The notes beneath the pieces are model-generated. The model did no database searches. It had not been told where the DNA came from and saw nothing but the letters and a program-made list of their open reading frames with translations. This document shows positions 1 to 7,757 of a DNA stretch of 64,000 nucleotides, in pieces (position 1 is the stretch's first letter; every line of letters starts with the position of its first letter). The translations under genes were made by a program, and so were the position numbers. Source of the DNA: Sporosarcina sp. P33. Its GTDB lineage: Bacteria > Bacillota > Bacilli > Bacillales_A > Planococcaceae. The stretch covers positions 124,001 through 188,000 of the forward strand of contig NZ_CP015027.1 in assembly GCF_002077155.1 (NCBI RefSeq), in the 5' to 3' direction.

Positions 1-1392
1 ATCGTCAAAATGTTCGGCGTAAAAGAAGACCGTGCTACGCCAGCGTATACCAGCGCGGACGGTGTCGATTACGTGCCGATGAGCACAAGTAAGAACTCAT
101 TAATTCAATTACTTAATATTGCGGGTGTCGGACCGATTTTCGGACCAATCATGGGTGCGCTTTACGGGCCTGTCGCATTTGTCTGGATTGTCGTCGGTGC
201 AATTTTTGCAGGCGCGGTGCATGATTATCTGACGGGGATGATTTCTATACGGAACCGCGGAGCGCACTTGCCTGAACTGGCAGGTAAATTTCTCGGCAAG
301 TTCATGAAACATGTTGTGAATGCCTTCGCACTGTTACTGCTTGTGCTGGTCGGTACGGTATTCGTTTCGGCGCCGGCAGGCCTTCTGTACAATCTGATGG
401 ACGGCTGGATGGCATTGGGTATTATCGTTGCACTTATTTTCCTTTATTATATTTTGGCAACATTATTGCCGATCGATAAAGTGATTGGCCGTTTCTATCC
501 GATCTTCGGTGCGCTGCTTGTAATCAGTGCAGTAGGTATCGGCGGTATGATGGTCATTAAAGGTGTTCCGATTCCTGAATTAACATTTGCAAATTTACAT
601 CCTGATAATTTGCCTATCTTCCCGTTATTGTTCTTGACGATTTCATGCGGAGCGCTGTCCGGCTTCCATGCGACGCAGTCTCCGATTATTTCCCGGACGA
701 CTCAAAAAGAAAGTCAGGGACGCAAGATTTTCTACGGTATGATGATTGCAGAAGCAATTATTGCTATGATCTGGGCAGCGGCCGGTATGGCATTGTTCAA
801 TGGTGTAACATTGAGTGAATTGCTGGCAGCTGGCGGACCTGCAGTAATTGTTAGCGAAGTTTCAACGGTTATGCTCGGCGCAGTCGGCGGTACTCTCGCT
901 ATTCTTGGCGTTATCATTCTGCCGATCACGTCTGGCGACACCGCGTTCCGCAGTGCACGGATGATCATCGCGGACTATATCAAGTATCCGCAGGCGAAAG
1001 TCACAAGCCGTTTGTTGATTGCGGTACCGATGTTTGCCGTCTCGATTGCATTGACGCAAATAGACTTCAATATTCTGTGGCGTTACTTCTCCTGGGCGAA
1101 TCAGTCGACAGCCGTGATCGCATTGTTTGTAGGAGCAATGTATCTCTTCATTGCCGGCAAGAACTACTGGGTTGCACTCATACCCGGCACATTCATGCTG
1201 ATGGCCACGACAACGTATATACTGAACGCAGCCATTGGATTTGGGTTGCCGATGAATGTCTCTTATATCGGTGCAACTATCATTTCCATCTTCTTGGTAG
1301 CCTTGTTCTTTAATGCGGCGGTGAAAGCACGGGCTGCACAAATTCCGCTTGAGGAAGATATTACAGACTGGGAATCTCCGGAAACGGTTTAA
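1..1392 (+). CDS. cstA: CstA-family carbon starvation/peptide or pyruvate carrier, 3' part
   Basis: The reading frame is open to the first base of the window (three in-frame codons precede the first ATG at 10), so the gene begins upstream and this is its C-terminal part of about 463 residues. The protein is almost wholly hydrophobic with many membrane spans. The region around residues 15-110 (GVDYVPM, a GPI-FGPI repeat-like loop, and HDY-x-TGM-x-S-x-RN) is typical of the CstA family, which imports small carbon compounds such as peptides or pyruvate when carbon is scarce. It ends in a short acidic cytoplasmic tail and is followed at once by an intrinsic terminator, so it is the last gene of its transcript. 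The substrate cannot be told from sequence. Confidence 0.88.
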   Translation: MVKMFGVKEDRATPAYTSADGVDYVPMSTSKNSLIQLLNIAGVGPIFGPIMGALYGPVAFVWIVVGAIFAGAVHDYLTGMISIRNRGAHLPELAGKFLGKFMKHVVNAFALLLLVLVGTVFVSAPAGLLYNLMDGWMALGIIVALIFLYYILATLLPIDKVIGRFYPIFGALLVISAVGIGGMMVIKGVPIPELTFANLHPDNLPIFPLLFLTISCGALSGFHATQSPIISRTTQKESQGRKIFYGMMIAEAIIAMIWAAAGMALFNGVTLSELLAAGGPAVIVSEVSTVMLGAVGGTLAILGVIILPITSGDTAFRSARMIIADYIKYPQAKVTSRLLIAVPMFAVSIALTQIDFNILWRYFSWANQSTAVIALFVGAMYLFIAGKNYWVALIPGTFMLMATTTYILNAAIGFGLPMNVSYIGATIISIFLVALFFNAAVKARAAQIPLEEDITDWESPETV

Positions 1393-1406
1393 TATATGAT
1401 GGAAGC

Positions 1407-1440
1407 AGCCTGCTGAGCCTTGATTCAGCAGGCTTTTTCT
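1407..1440 (+). terminator. Intrinsic terminator of cstA
   Basis: A perfect 10-base stem (AGCCTGCTGA at 1407-1416 with TCAGCAGGCT at 1425-1434) is followed by a T-rich tract, 15 bases after the stop codon. Confidence 0.9.
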
Positions 1441-1551
1441 ATGCGATTTTTTGGATATGATATACTTTTCGTACAGGTTTAGACCTAAGTGCACGAATGA
1501 AAGAAAAATATAAAAAAAGACGGCAAACACACTAAAAATAACTTAAGTAAT

Positions 1552-1575
1552 AAATAGTGTAATTATACACTATTT
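1552..1575. promoter_or_regulatory. Perfect palindromic operator upstream of an XRE regulator
   Basis: Two perfect 10-base arms, AAATAGTGTA (1552-1561) and TACACTATTT (1566-1575), are separated by 4 bases and end 20 bases before the TTG start of the downstream XRE regulator. The symmetry, size and position fit an operator for a dimeric helix-turn-helix repressor, most simply the product of the gene itself. The -10 region (TATACA or TAATTA) would lie inside the palindrome. Binding is inferred. Confidence 0.7.
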
Positions 1576-1595
1576 GTGTAAAGAGGTGAAAAGCG

Positions 1596-2051
1596 TTGAA
1601 TAAGCAGACGGTAATCGACTTAGTGTCACCCCGTATGAAGTTAATTCGGACGGAAATGGACTATACGCAAGATGAGATGGCGGACATTATCGGCATCTCG
1701 AAAAAGACCCTCGTACAGCTGGAGAAAGGCCGCCAGGAGTTGGGATGGGCAGTGGCAGTGGTTGTTTGCGCGCTGTTTCGGGAGAGTGCATTGCTGCGCT
1801 CGGTTATGGGTGATGATCCGGTGGAATTGGCGGAAATCGCTGTGCATGCGGAGATTCATTCGCGAGAAACGGCGGCCAGCGCTTCCGTGAACTGGTGGAT
1901 AGAGGTCGGTCAATGGCAGCAATATAAGCTTCAGCAGCACACAGCGGGCGGTCATTACCGCATTATCGGCGAAGGCGGGAAGCGTTTATTCAGTACAGGA
2001 GATCGCGAAAAAGCACTTGCACAATTCAAAAAGTATATGGATATTATATAA
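1596..2051 (+). CDS. XRE-family helix-turn-helix transcriptional regulator
   Basis: A 151-residue protein with an N-terminal XRE-type helix-turn-helix (about residues 13-65, with YTQDEMADIIGISKKTL-x-QLEKGR as the recognition core). The C-terminal 85 residues have no domain I recognise. The start is TTG at 1596, chosen because AAGAGGTGAA lies just before it and no ATG is in frame nearby. It is a single gene between two terminators with a palindromic operator directly upstream, so autoregulation is likely. Its targets are unknown. Confidence 0.85.
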   Translation: MNKQTVIDLVSPRMKLIRTEMDYTQDEMADIIGISKKTLVQLEKGRQELGWAVAVVVCALFRESALLRSVMGDDPVELAEIAVHAEIHSRETAASASVNWWIEVGQWQQYKLQQHTAGGHYRIIGEGGKRLFSTGDREKALAQFKKYMDII

Positions 2052-2085
2052 TAGTTATATGAAAATAATTTATGAAAAACAGAAG

Positions 2086-2121
2086 AAAACCGGCTGTACC
2101 CATCAGGAGCCTGCCGGTTTT
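2086..2121. terminator. Bidirectional terminator between convergent genes
   Basis: AAAACCGGC (2086-2094) pairs with GCCGGTTTT (2113-2121), with A- and T-tracts on both flanks. The hairpin serves the XRE gene on + and overlaps the last codons of the NRDE gene on -. Confidence 0.7.
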
Positions 2122-2882
2122 TCGATGTGGAATAAAAATTTCTGGGTGCCCGTAAATATACCGTTTGTATAGGTCCGCTCTTCAAACTGCACGTAATCAT
2201 CACTGTCAATCGTCAATACAGTTGTGCAGCGGGTCCCGTAATCTTCAGATGTGATGAATATCGATGACAGCAAGCTTTCGAGTTCTTCACCGACACCGGT
2301 ATCAGGCAGCTGCTCTGGCGGAAAGCGTTCCGCGCGCTGCATCATAGCGAATAAAATTTCGGGATCAATCTCATTCGTTTGCTGTAAATAATCAGCCAGC
2401 AGTGCTTTCGTTTTATTCACTTTCGGCCAAGGGGTATCCAGAAACGCATTACTGAGGCCGTGTGTGCCTGACGTCAGCCGCTTAATAGATTGCCCGATTG
2501 TTGAGTAGTAATACAGTTCTTCTGCTGACCCCGCCAGTACATTGCATCCTGCGTAATCACCCCGGTTTATGTGCAGCAGCTCCATGAATTCAGCTGCCTT
2601 GACGTCGGATTGTAAATAAGACGACACGATATGACCGCGTGACAGTTTGCCGGTTTCAGGCAATGTAAAGTCACGATAATTTGTCAGCGCAGCCACTTTG
2701 CCGCGCTTATTGATGCCAAGCCACGTACCCATCTGCTCCATATCACGTCCGGCAAGAATTTCAGGATGATCACTCCAGAAATTTGCGGGAGCTGTCGAAC
2801 GTCCGTATGCTTCATCCCGGTTTGCCATCAGAACTAATTTGTACTTCGGATGACTTTGCAGTTGAAAAGCCAGTAAACACAT
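2103..2882 (-). CDS. NRDE/TANGO2-family protein
   Basis: A protein of about 259 residues of the NRDE family, named for the conserved Asn-Arg-Asp-Glu seen here as LMANRDEAYGR near residue 20. The family resembles N-terminal-nucleophile hydrolases and nearly always begins Met-Cys. For that reason I start at the ATG at 2882 (MCLLAFQLQ), with GGGGTGG as ribosome site, rather than at the GTG three codons upstream. Eukaryotic TANGO2 is linked to haem and lipid handling; the bacterial function is not established. It stands alone, convergent with the XRE gene. Confidence 0.85.
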   Translation of the reverse strand: MCLLAFQLQSHPKYKLVLMANRDEAYGRSTAPANFWSDHPEILAGRDMEQMGTWLGINKRGKVAALTNYRDFTLPETGKLSRGHIVSSYLQSDVKAAEFMELLHINRGDYAGCNVLAGSAEELYYYSTIGQSIKRLTSGTHGLSNAFLDTPWPKVNKTKALLADYLQQTNEIDPEILFAMMQRAERFPPEQLPDTGVGEELESLLSSIFITSEDYGTRCTTVLTIDSDDYVQFEERTYTNGIFTGTQKFLFHIEKPAGS

Positions 2883-3010
2883 CTCATCCACCCCATTGAT
2901 CTCTAAATTCAGTATGGCGCTAGTGTATCATGTGCCGTTTTATTTGGCGACTATGTATTTATTCCTTTCATCTTTCAGGCAAACAAAATTCAGTACTGTT
3001 TAGTATCGAG

Positions 3011-3039
3011 TTGAAGTGCTTGAAATTACGCGTTATAAT
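3011..3039 (+). promoter_or_regulatory. SigA-type promoter for the DUF2087 gene
   Basis: TTGAAG (3011-3016), a 17-base spacer and a consensus TATAAT (3034-3039) lie 70 bases before the ATG at 3109. A short inverted repeat (ACAAAC near 3052, GTTTGT near 3067) sits downstream of the -10 box and could be an operator. Confidence 0.75.
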
Positions 3040-3108
3040 GATTCAAAACGGACAAACAAATGATCAGTTTGTTTGTTGTGCAAAATTTATTAATGGGGTG
3101 CTGTTACT

Positions 3109-3861
3109 ATGGGACATACGGAAGCGTTCTGGGAAGCTACGCTGATTGAATTAAAACAAGGATATACAGAGAGCAATAATTCATATGATTGTTTGCTTTG
3201 CGGCAAACGAATAGAAAAAGGGGTTATTTATCCATATGAGAACACGCTCTATGAAGCGGAGCGGTTTATGGCCGTGCATATCGAGCATGCGCATCAGTCG
3301 GTTTTTGCATACTTGCTTGAACTCGACAAAAAATCGACGGGGCTAACCGGCCACCAAGGTGATTTGCTGCGTTTGTTTTATCAGGGAAAAAGCGATAAAG
3401 AAGTACAGGAGGAACTTGAAATTGGCAGTGCGGCAACCGTGCGGCATCACCGCTTTGCACTGAAGGAAAAAGAACGTCAGGCAAAAGTCTTTCTTGCGAT
3501 GATGGAACTGCTGAAAGAACGCGATGAGTATGAATCCGCTTTTATACCTCCGCATAAAGCGGCCCAGCTGTTTCACGATGATGATCAGTTGGCTGAAGAG
3601 GAACAGCACGCGATATTGCGGATGTTTTTCCCAGAAGGAACTGACGGCCGGCTGAATGAAATGCCGGTGACCGAAAAACAGCGGCGCGTTATTCTCCGGG
3701 AAATCAGTAAGCGCTTTGACGGTGATGTATCTTACAGTAAGCATGAAATGAATGAAGCGCTTTCAGAGATTCATGAAGATTTCATTACGCTTCGAAATTA
3801 TTTAACGGAATATGGTTTTTTCGGTCAGACACGCTCAGGCAGTCAGTACTGGCTGAAGTAG
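3109..3861 (+). CDS. DUF2087 regulator with CxxC motif and LuxR-like HTH
   Basis: A 250-residue, probably cytoplasmic regulator. Residues 25-35 hold a C-L-L-C pair that may bind a metal. Residues 75-115 (LTGHQGDLLRLFYQGKSDKE-x-Q) look like a LuxR/sigma-like helix-turn-helix. Residues 165-250 match DUF2087, with R-x-V-I-L-R-E-I near its start and D-F-I-T-L-R-N-Y-L toward its end, a domain often fused to regulators. The start is set by GGGGTG and a consensus promoter upstream. The regulon is unknown. Confidence 0.75.
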   Translation: MGHTEAFWEATLIELKQGYTESNNSYDCLLCGKRIEKGVIYPYENTLYEAERFMAVHIEHAHQSVFAYLLELDKKSTGLTGHQGDLLRLFYQGKSDKEVQEELEIGSAATVRHHRFALKEKERQAKVFLAMMELLKERDEYESAFIPPHKAAQLFHDDDQLAEEEQHAILRMFFPEGTDGRLNEMPVTEKQRRVILREISKRFDGDVSYSKHEMNEALSEIHEDFITLRNYLTEYGFFGQTRSGSQYWLK

Positions 3862-3883
3862 GCAGACAGATGCAGCCGCTGAT

Positions 3884-3908
3884 GTTTAGAATTTCAGCTG
3901 CCGGGAAG
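3884..3908 (+). promoter_or_regulatory. Possible SigB-type promoter
   Basis: GTTTAG (3884-3889), 13 bases, GGGAAG (3903-3908). This is 5/6 and 4/6 to the general-stress consensus GTTTAA-N12-15-GGGTAT and lies just upstream of a gene related to B. subtilis general stress protein YdaG. Weak on sequence alone. Confidence 0.35.
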
Positions 3909-3940
3909 ACTAGCAGTAATCATGAAAGGAGCGGAAGTGC

Positions 3941-4354
3941 ATGACTGCAAAAGATACAGTACTGAAAATCTTGGATGAAAGTATGATTGGAACAATGGCG
4001 ACGGTGGACAATAATAAGCCGTACAGCCGTTACATGACATTCATGAGTGATGGCCTGACTTTGTATACACCCACTAATAAAAAGACGGAAAAGGTGGATG
4101 AGCTGGAAGATAATCCGTACACGCACATCTTGCTCGGTTATGAAGGCGAAGGATTCGGTGATGCGTTTGTTGAGTATTCTGGCCGTGTATCTATTTCCGA
4201 TGATGAAGAACTGAAAAAGAAAATCTGGAACGAACATATGAAGAATTGGTTTGATGGCCCGGAAGACCCGAATCTTGTCATTTTAAAAATTGAACCGGAC
4301 GCAATCCGGCTGATGAATAAATCAGGAAAGCCGCCGCAGGATATTTCCCTGTAA
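3941..4354 (+). CDS. Pyridoxamine 5'-phosphate oxidase-like stress protein (YdaG-like)
   Basis: A 137-residue split-barrel flavin-binding protein of the PNPOx-like group (general stress protein 26 type). The typical first strand (IGTMATVDNNKPYSRYM, residues 16-33), the middle (K-T-E-K-V-D-E-L) and the last strand (I-K-I-E-P-D-A-I-R) are all visible. It is too short and lacks the signature of true PdxH, so a role in vitamin B6 synthesis is unlikely; a flavin- or deazaflavin-dependent reductase used in stress is more probable. It has a strong AAAGGAG site and its own terminator. Confidence 0.82.
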   Translation: MTAKDTVLKILDESMIGTMATVDNNKPYSRYMTFMSDGLTLYTPTNKKTEKVDELEDNPYTHILLGYEGEGFGDAFVEYSGRVSISDDEELKKKIWNEHMKNWFDGPEDPNLVILKIEPDAIRLMNKSGKPPQDISL

Positions 4355-4391
4355 ATAATTAGTATGCTGAAAAAATATATTTTAATAATGT

Positions 4392-4436
4392 ATCCCGGAA
4401 GCCAGAGGTCATACTCCGGCTTCCGGGATATTTTTA
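4392..4436 (+). terminator. Intrinsic terminator of the PNPOx-like gene
   Basis: A 12-base perfect stem, ATCCCGGAAGCC (4392-4403) with GGCTTCCGGGAT (4418-4429), followed by ATTTTTT. Confidence 0.9.
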
Positions 4437-4489
4437 CGTACTGAGCAAGTTAGCCACAAATATACGAAAAACCCGCGAATTTCCATTGA

Positions 4490-4536
4490 TTGACGGCGTC
4501 GAAAGAGGGTATACTATCCCGTAAGAACACTTGTTC
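4490..4536 (+). promoter_or_regulatory. uvrX promoter with LexA (SOS) box
   Basis: GAACACTTGTTC at 4525-4536 matches the Bacillus LexA (DinR) box GAAC-N4-GTTC with 5-base arms. It lies just downstream of TTGACG (4490-4495) and TACTAT (4512-4517; TATACT at 4510 is an alternative), so LexA would block the start point. The box ends 20 bases before the ATG of a damage-tolerance polymerase. Confidence 0.88.
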
Positions 4537-4556
4537 CTGCGAGGAGTGAAAGCCAT

Positions 4557-5807
4557 ATGAAGCCATTGCCTAATAGACAGATTGCCTGTTTGGATATGCG
4601 CAGTTTCTACGCCAGCTGTGCAGCCGCAATGGAAGGACTGGATGTGATGAAAACGCCGATTGCGATTATCGGCAATATTGAGCGAAAAGGCGGTGTCGTG
4701 CTCGCTGCCTCGCCGCCGCTGAAAAAGCAGTTTGGTATTACGACGGGGATGCGTCTGTATGAAATCCCGAACGACCCAAGCATTCATTTGATTGAACCAA
4801 AAATGCAGTTTTTTATAGATGTTTCAATGGAACTGACAAAATTGCTGAATCGCTATGTGCCTAAAGAAGCGATTCATGTGTACAGCATCGATGAAAGTTT
4901 TGTGGATTTTACCGGAACGGAACTGTTATGGGGTCCTCTGGATCATGTGATTCGCCGCATACAGGATGAGTTGTACCGGCAATTCCAGCTGCGCTCTGCG
5001 TGCGGGGTCGGTCCGAATATGCTGCTGTCAAAGCTTGCGCTGGATCTTGAAGCGAAGAAAACAGGCGTAGCATACTGGACGTATGAAGATGTGCCCGAAA
5101 AACTGTGGCCGGTCGCGCCGCTTCATAAAATGTGGGGAATTGGCCGGCGGCTTGAGCGCACACTGGAAGAAATGGGCATCTATTCGGTCGGAGATCTGGC
5201 GCAGACACCGCTGGAGAATTTGGAGAAGAAATTCGGTGTGATGGGTAATCAGCTGTATTATCATGCGCATGGCATTGATTACTCGACGCTCGGTTCCGTA
5301 TTGATCGAGGGACAGGTGAGTTACGGAAAAGGCCAGACTTTGCTGCGTGATTACATAACGACCGATGAAATCCTGACTGTTGTGCTCGAAATGTGTGAAG
5401 ATACGGCGATGCGTGCGCGGCTTGCGAAAAAGAAAGGGCGTACGGTCCAGCTGTCGTTCGGCTACTCGAAGCACGCGCACGGCGGCGGGTTTCAGCGCAG
5501 GAAAACTTTGCCGGAAGCGACAAATGAAACGCTTGCCATCTATCGTGTCTGTCTTGAACTGTTTGAACTCTGCCATGACGGGCGGCCGGTGCGTCATATT
5601 TCCGTCAGCCTGACGAATCTTGAAGAGCAAAACAGTTTCCAGCTCAGTTTATTTGACCCGTCAGACTGGAAGCAGCAAAAACTTGGACATGTGATGGATA
5701 AATTGCGTGTGAAATACGGATCCACAGCCATCCTGCGCGCTGTTTCGGTTACGCCGGGAGGCACGGCTTACCGCAGAAACAAATTAATCGGCGGCCATTA
5801 TAAATGA
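4557..5807 (+). CDS. uvrX: Y-family DNA polymerase, UvrX type
   Basis: A 416-residue translesion polymerase. Catalytic acids are visible: Asp13 in the first strand (CLDMRSFYAS) and Asp112-Glu113 in YSIDES. A helix-hairpin-helix region (MWGIGRR, about 195-205) and a little-finger domain follow. A beta-clamp-binding motif QLSLF occurs at residues 362-366. Length and features match B. subtilis UvrX/YqjW rather than DinB. The LexA box upstream shows SOS control. UvrX copies are often carried on prophages or plasmids, but no phage genes are near. Confidence 0.92.
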   Translation: MKPLPNRQIACLDMRSFYASCAAAMEGLDVMKTPIAIIGNIERKGGVVLAASPPLKKQFGITTGMRLYEIPNDPSIHLIEPKMQFFIDVSMELTKLLNRYVPKEAIHVYSIDESFVDFTGTELLWGPLDHVIRRIQDELYRQFQLRSACGVGPNMLLSKLALDLEAKKTGVAYWTYEDVPEKLWPVAPLHKMWGIGRRLERTLEEMGIYSVGDLAQTPLENLEKKFGVMGNQLYYHAHGIDYSTLGSVLIEGQVSYGKGQTLLRDYITTDEILTVVLEMCEDTAMRARLAKKKGRTVQLSFGYSKHAHGGGFQRRKTLPEATNETLAIYRVCLELFELCHDGRPVRHISVSLTNLEEQNSFQLSLFDPSDWKQQKLGHVMDKLRVKYGSTAILRAVSVTPGGTAYRRNKLIGGHYK

Positions 5808-5844
5808 ATCACGGGCCGAATATGCTGCTGCAGATTGCCCGCCG

Positions 5845-5888
5845 CAGTTTGGATATTCGCATTGTATTTCACAAACTGAAATATCCAA
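5845..5888. repeat. Nested inverted repeats ahead of the ABC exporter operon
   Basis: TTGGATATT (5849-5857) is perfectly complementary to AATATCCAA (5880-5888), and an overlapping pair CAGTTTG (5845-5851) and CAAACTG (5872-5878) can form a competing hairpin. They lie in the 189-base gap between uvrX and the exporter. An operator or a switching leader is possible; no T-tract follows, so a terminator is unlikely. Confidence 0.5.
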
Positions 5889-5996
5889 GTTCCGTAACTT
5901 TCGATAACATAAAAGTTTTGCTAGAATCAAATAGCGAGAGGACTTGTACTATATCATACTGCAGCAAGAGACGTGCAGACAAAAGGAGGAGAGCCG

Positions 5997-7757
5997 GTGA
6001 AAGTATTACTGGATTTACGCTGGTTTTTTTCTGAGCGGAAAAAACAATACAGCATAGGAATTACGGCCCTGATGATTGTCGCCTTGCTTCAACTGGCGCC
6101 GCCGAAAATTATCGGCTTCATCGTCGATGCTGTAGCGAAAGATGAACTGACCGGACCGATGCTGACACGCTGGATGATTATCCTCGCAGTGGCGGGTGTG
6201 CTGATGTATGTCTTGCGCTATACTTGGCGCGTGATGATTTTCGGATCGTCAGTATATCTCGCGCGTGTCATGAGAGAGAGGCTGTTCACGCATTTCACAC
6301 GCATGTCGCCGTCATTTTATCAGCGGCGCCGGGTCGGTGATTTGATGGCGCACGCAACGAACGATATCAATGCGGTGCAGCAAACGGCGGGATCAGGAAT
6401 TCTGACACTTTTCGATTCCATATCTACGGGCGGTTTCGTTATTTTGATGATGGCGATAACAATCAGCTGGAAATTAACGCTGATTGCCCTCTTGCCGATT
6501 CCGGTGATGATTTTCCTGACAAGCTATTACGGGCGTTTATTGCGCAGCCGGTTCCGTGTGGCGCAGGAAGCATTCTCTGATCTGAATGATAAAACGCAGG
6601 AGAGTATTTCAGGCATCAAAGTGCTGAAGACGTTCGGCCAGCAAAAAGAGGATGTCGAATCATTCACGGCACGTTCAGAGCAAGTCGTGAAAGAAAATAT
6701 GCGCGTTGCGAAAATTGACGCGCTGTTCGATCCGACGATTGCAGGGGTTTTTGCGATTTCCTACATCTTGTCCTTCTATTTCGGCACGCGTTTCATTTTA
6801 TCGGGTGAGCTGTCGATTGGGGATCTGGTCGCCTTCACTTCCTATTTAGGACTGCTGACGTGGCCAATGCTTGCGATTGGTTTCCTGTTTAATATTGTCG
6901 AACGGGGAAATGCGTCGTACAGCCGGATACAGGATTTGCTTTCGGTTGAGCCGGGAATCCAAGACCATCCGAATGCGGTCAGTCAATTACCGCACGGAGA
7001 TATTGTGTTTGACGTGGATACATTTACGTTCCCTGATGATACAAGGCCGTCACTCTGTAATTTGCATTTCACGCTTAAACAGGGTGAAACGCTCGGTATC
7101 GTAGGGAAGACCGGTTCAGGCAAGACAGCGATTCTTAAGCTGCTGATGCGCGAATTTGAAAACTATACGGGAACGATTACGTATGGCGGAATTCCGATCA
7201 TGCGTTATAAGAAGGAGTGTTTACGCCAGGCTATCGGCTATGTTCCTCAAGATCATTTCTTATTCTCGACTACACTGGGTGAAAATATCGCCTTTACGAA
7301 TCCGGCCATTGATCCGGAGAAAATTGTCGAAGCAGCGAAATCTGCACAGATCCACGAAGAGATATTGTCGTTTGAAGACGGCTACAAGACGATTGTCGGA
7401 GAACGCGGTGTATCGTTATCAGGCGGACAGCGCCAGCGTGTATCAATTGCACGTGCGCTGCTCATGGATCCGGAGCTTCTGCTGCTCGATGATTCATTGT
7501 CCGCAGTGGATGCCCGGACGGAAGAAGCGATTCTGCGTTCGTTGAAAGAAGAAAGAGCTGGCAAAACAACGATTATCACGTCGCACCGGTTAAGTGCTAT
7601 CCAGCACGCCCACACCATCATCGTCATGGAAGAAGGCGAAGTGGCAGAAATCGGTGACCATGAGACTTTACTTGCGAAAAATGGCGTATATAAGGAAATG
7701 TACGATCTGCAGCAATTGGAGTCGATCGTAGAGCAAGGAGGCGGCGCAGATGAATAA
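5997..7757 (+). CDS. Heterodimeric ABC exporter subunit with degenerate ATPase site (BmrC/YheI-like)
   Basis: A 586-residue half-exporter with six membrane helices (about 15-310) and a C-terminal ATPase. Walker A is GKTGSGKTA, the signature is LSGGQRQR, and Walker B reads LLLLDDSLSAVD, so the catalytic Glu is Asp. This marks the non-hydrolysing half of heterodimeric exporters such as BmrCD and TM287/288. The start is GTG at 5997, set by AAAAGGAGGA; the upstream ATG at 5973 lies before that site. The stop overlaps the partner gene by 8 bases. The likely role is multidrug or lipid export; the substrate is unknown. Confidence 0.9.
   Translation: MKVLLDLRWFFSERKKQYSIGITALMIVALLQLAPPKIIGFIVDAVAKDELTGPMLTRWMIILAVAGVLMYVLRYTWRVMIFGSSVYLARVMRERLFTHFTRMSPSFYQRRRVGDLMAHATNDINAVQQTAGSGILTLFDSISTGGFVILMMAITISWKLTLIALLPIPVMIFLTSYYGRLLRSRFRVAQEAFSDLNDKTQESISGIKVLKTFGQQKEDVESFTARSEQVVKENMRVAKIDALFDPTIAGVFAISYILSFYFGTRFILSGELSIGDLVAFTSYLGLLTWPMLAIGFLFNIVERGNASYSRIQDLLSVEPGIQDHPNAVSQLPHGDIVFDVDTFTFPDDTRPSLCNLHFTLKQGETLGIVGKTGSGKTAILKLLMREFENYTGTITYGGIPIMRYKKECLRQAIGYVPQDHFLFSTTLGENIAFTNPAIDPEKIVEAAKSAQIHEEILSFEDGYKTIVGERGVSLSGGQRQRVSIARALLMDPELLLLDDSLSAVDARTEEAILRSLKEERAGKTTIITSHRLSAIQHAHTIIVMEEGEVAEIGDHETLLAKNGVYKEMYDLQQLESIVEQGGGADE

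Noticed and set aside
2930..3145. 71-codon frame on + upstream of the DUF2087 gene
   Set aside because: It contains the consensus promoter of that gene and overlaps its start out of frame; composition is not protein-like.
5804..6034. 76-codon frame between uvrX and the ABC exporter
   Set aside because: Overlaps the exporter start, lacks a ribosome site and contains the inverted repeats; not conserved-looking.
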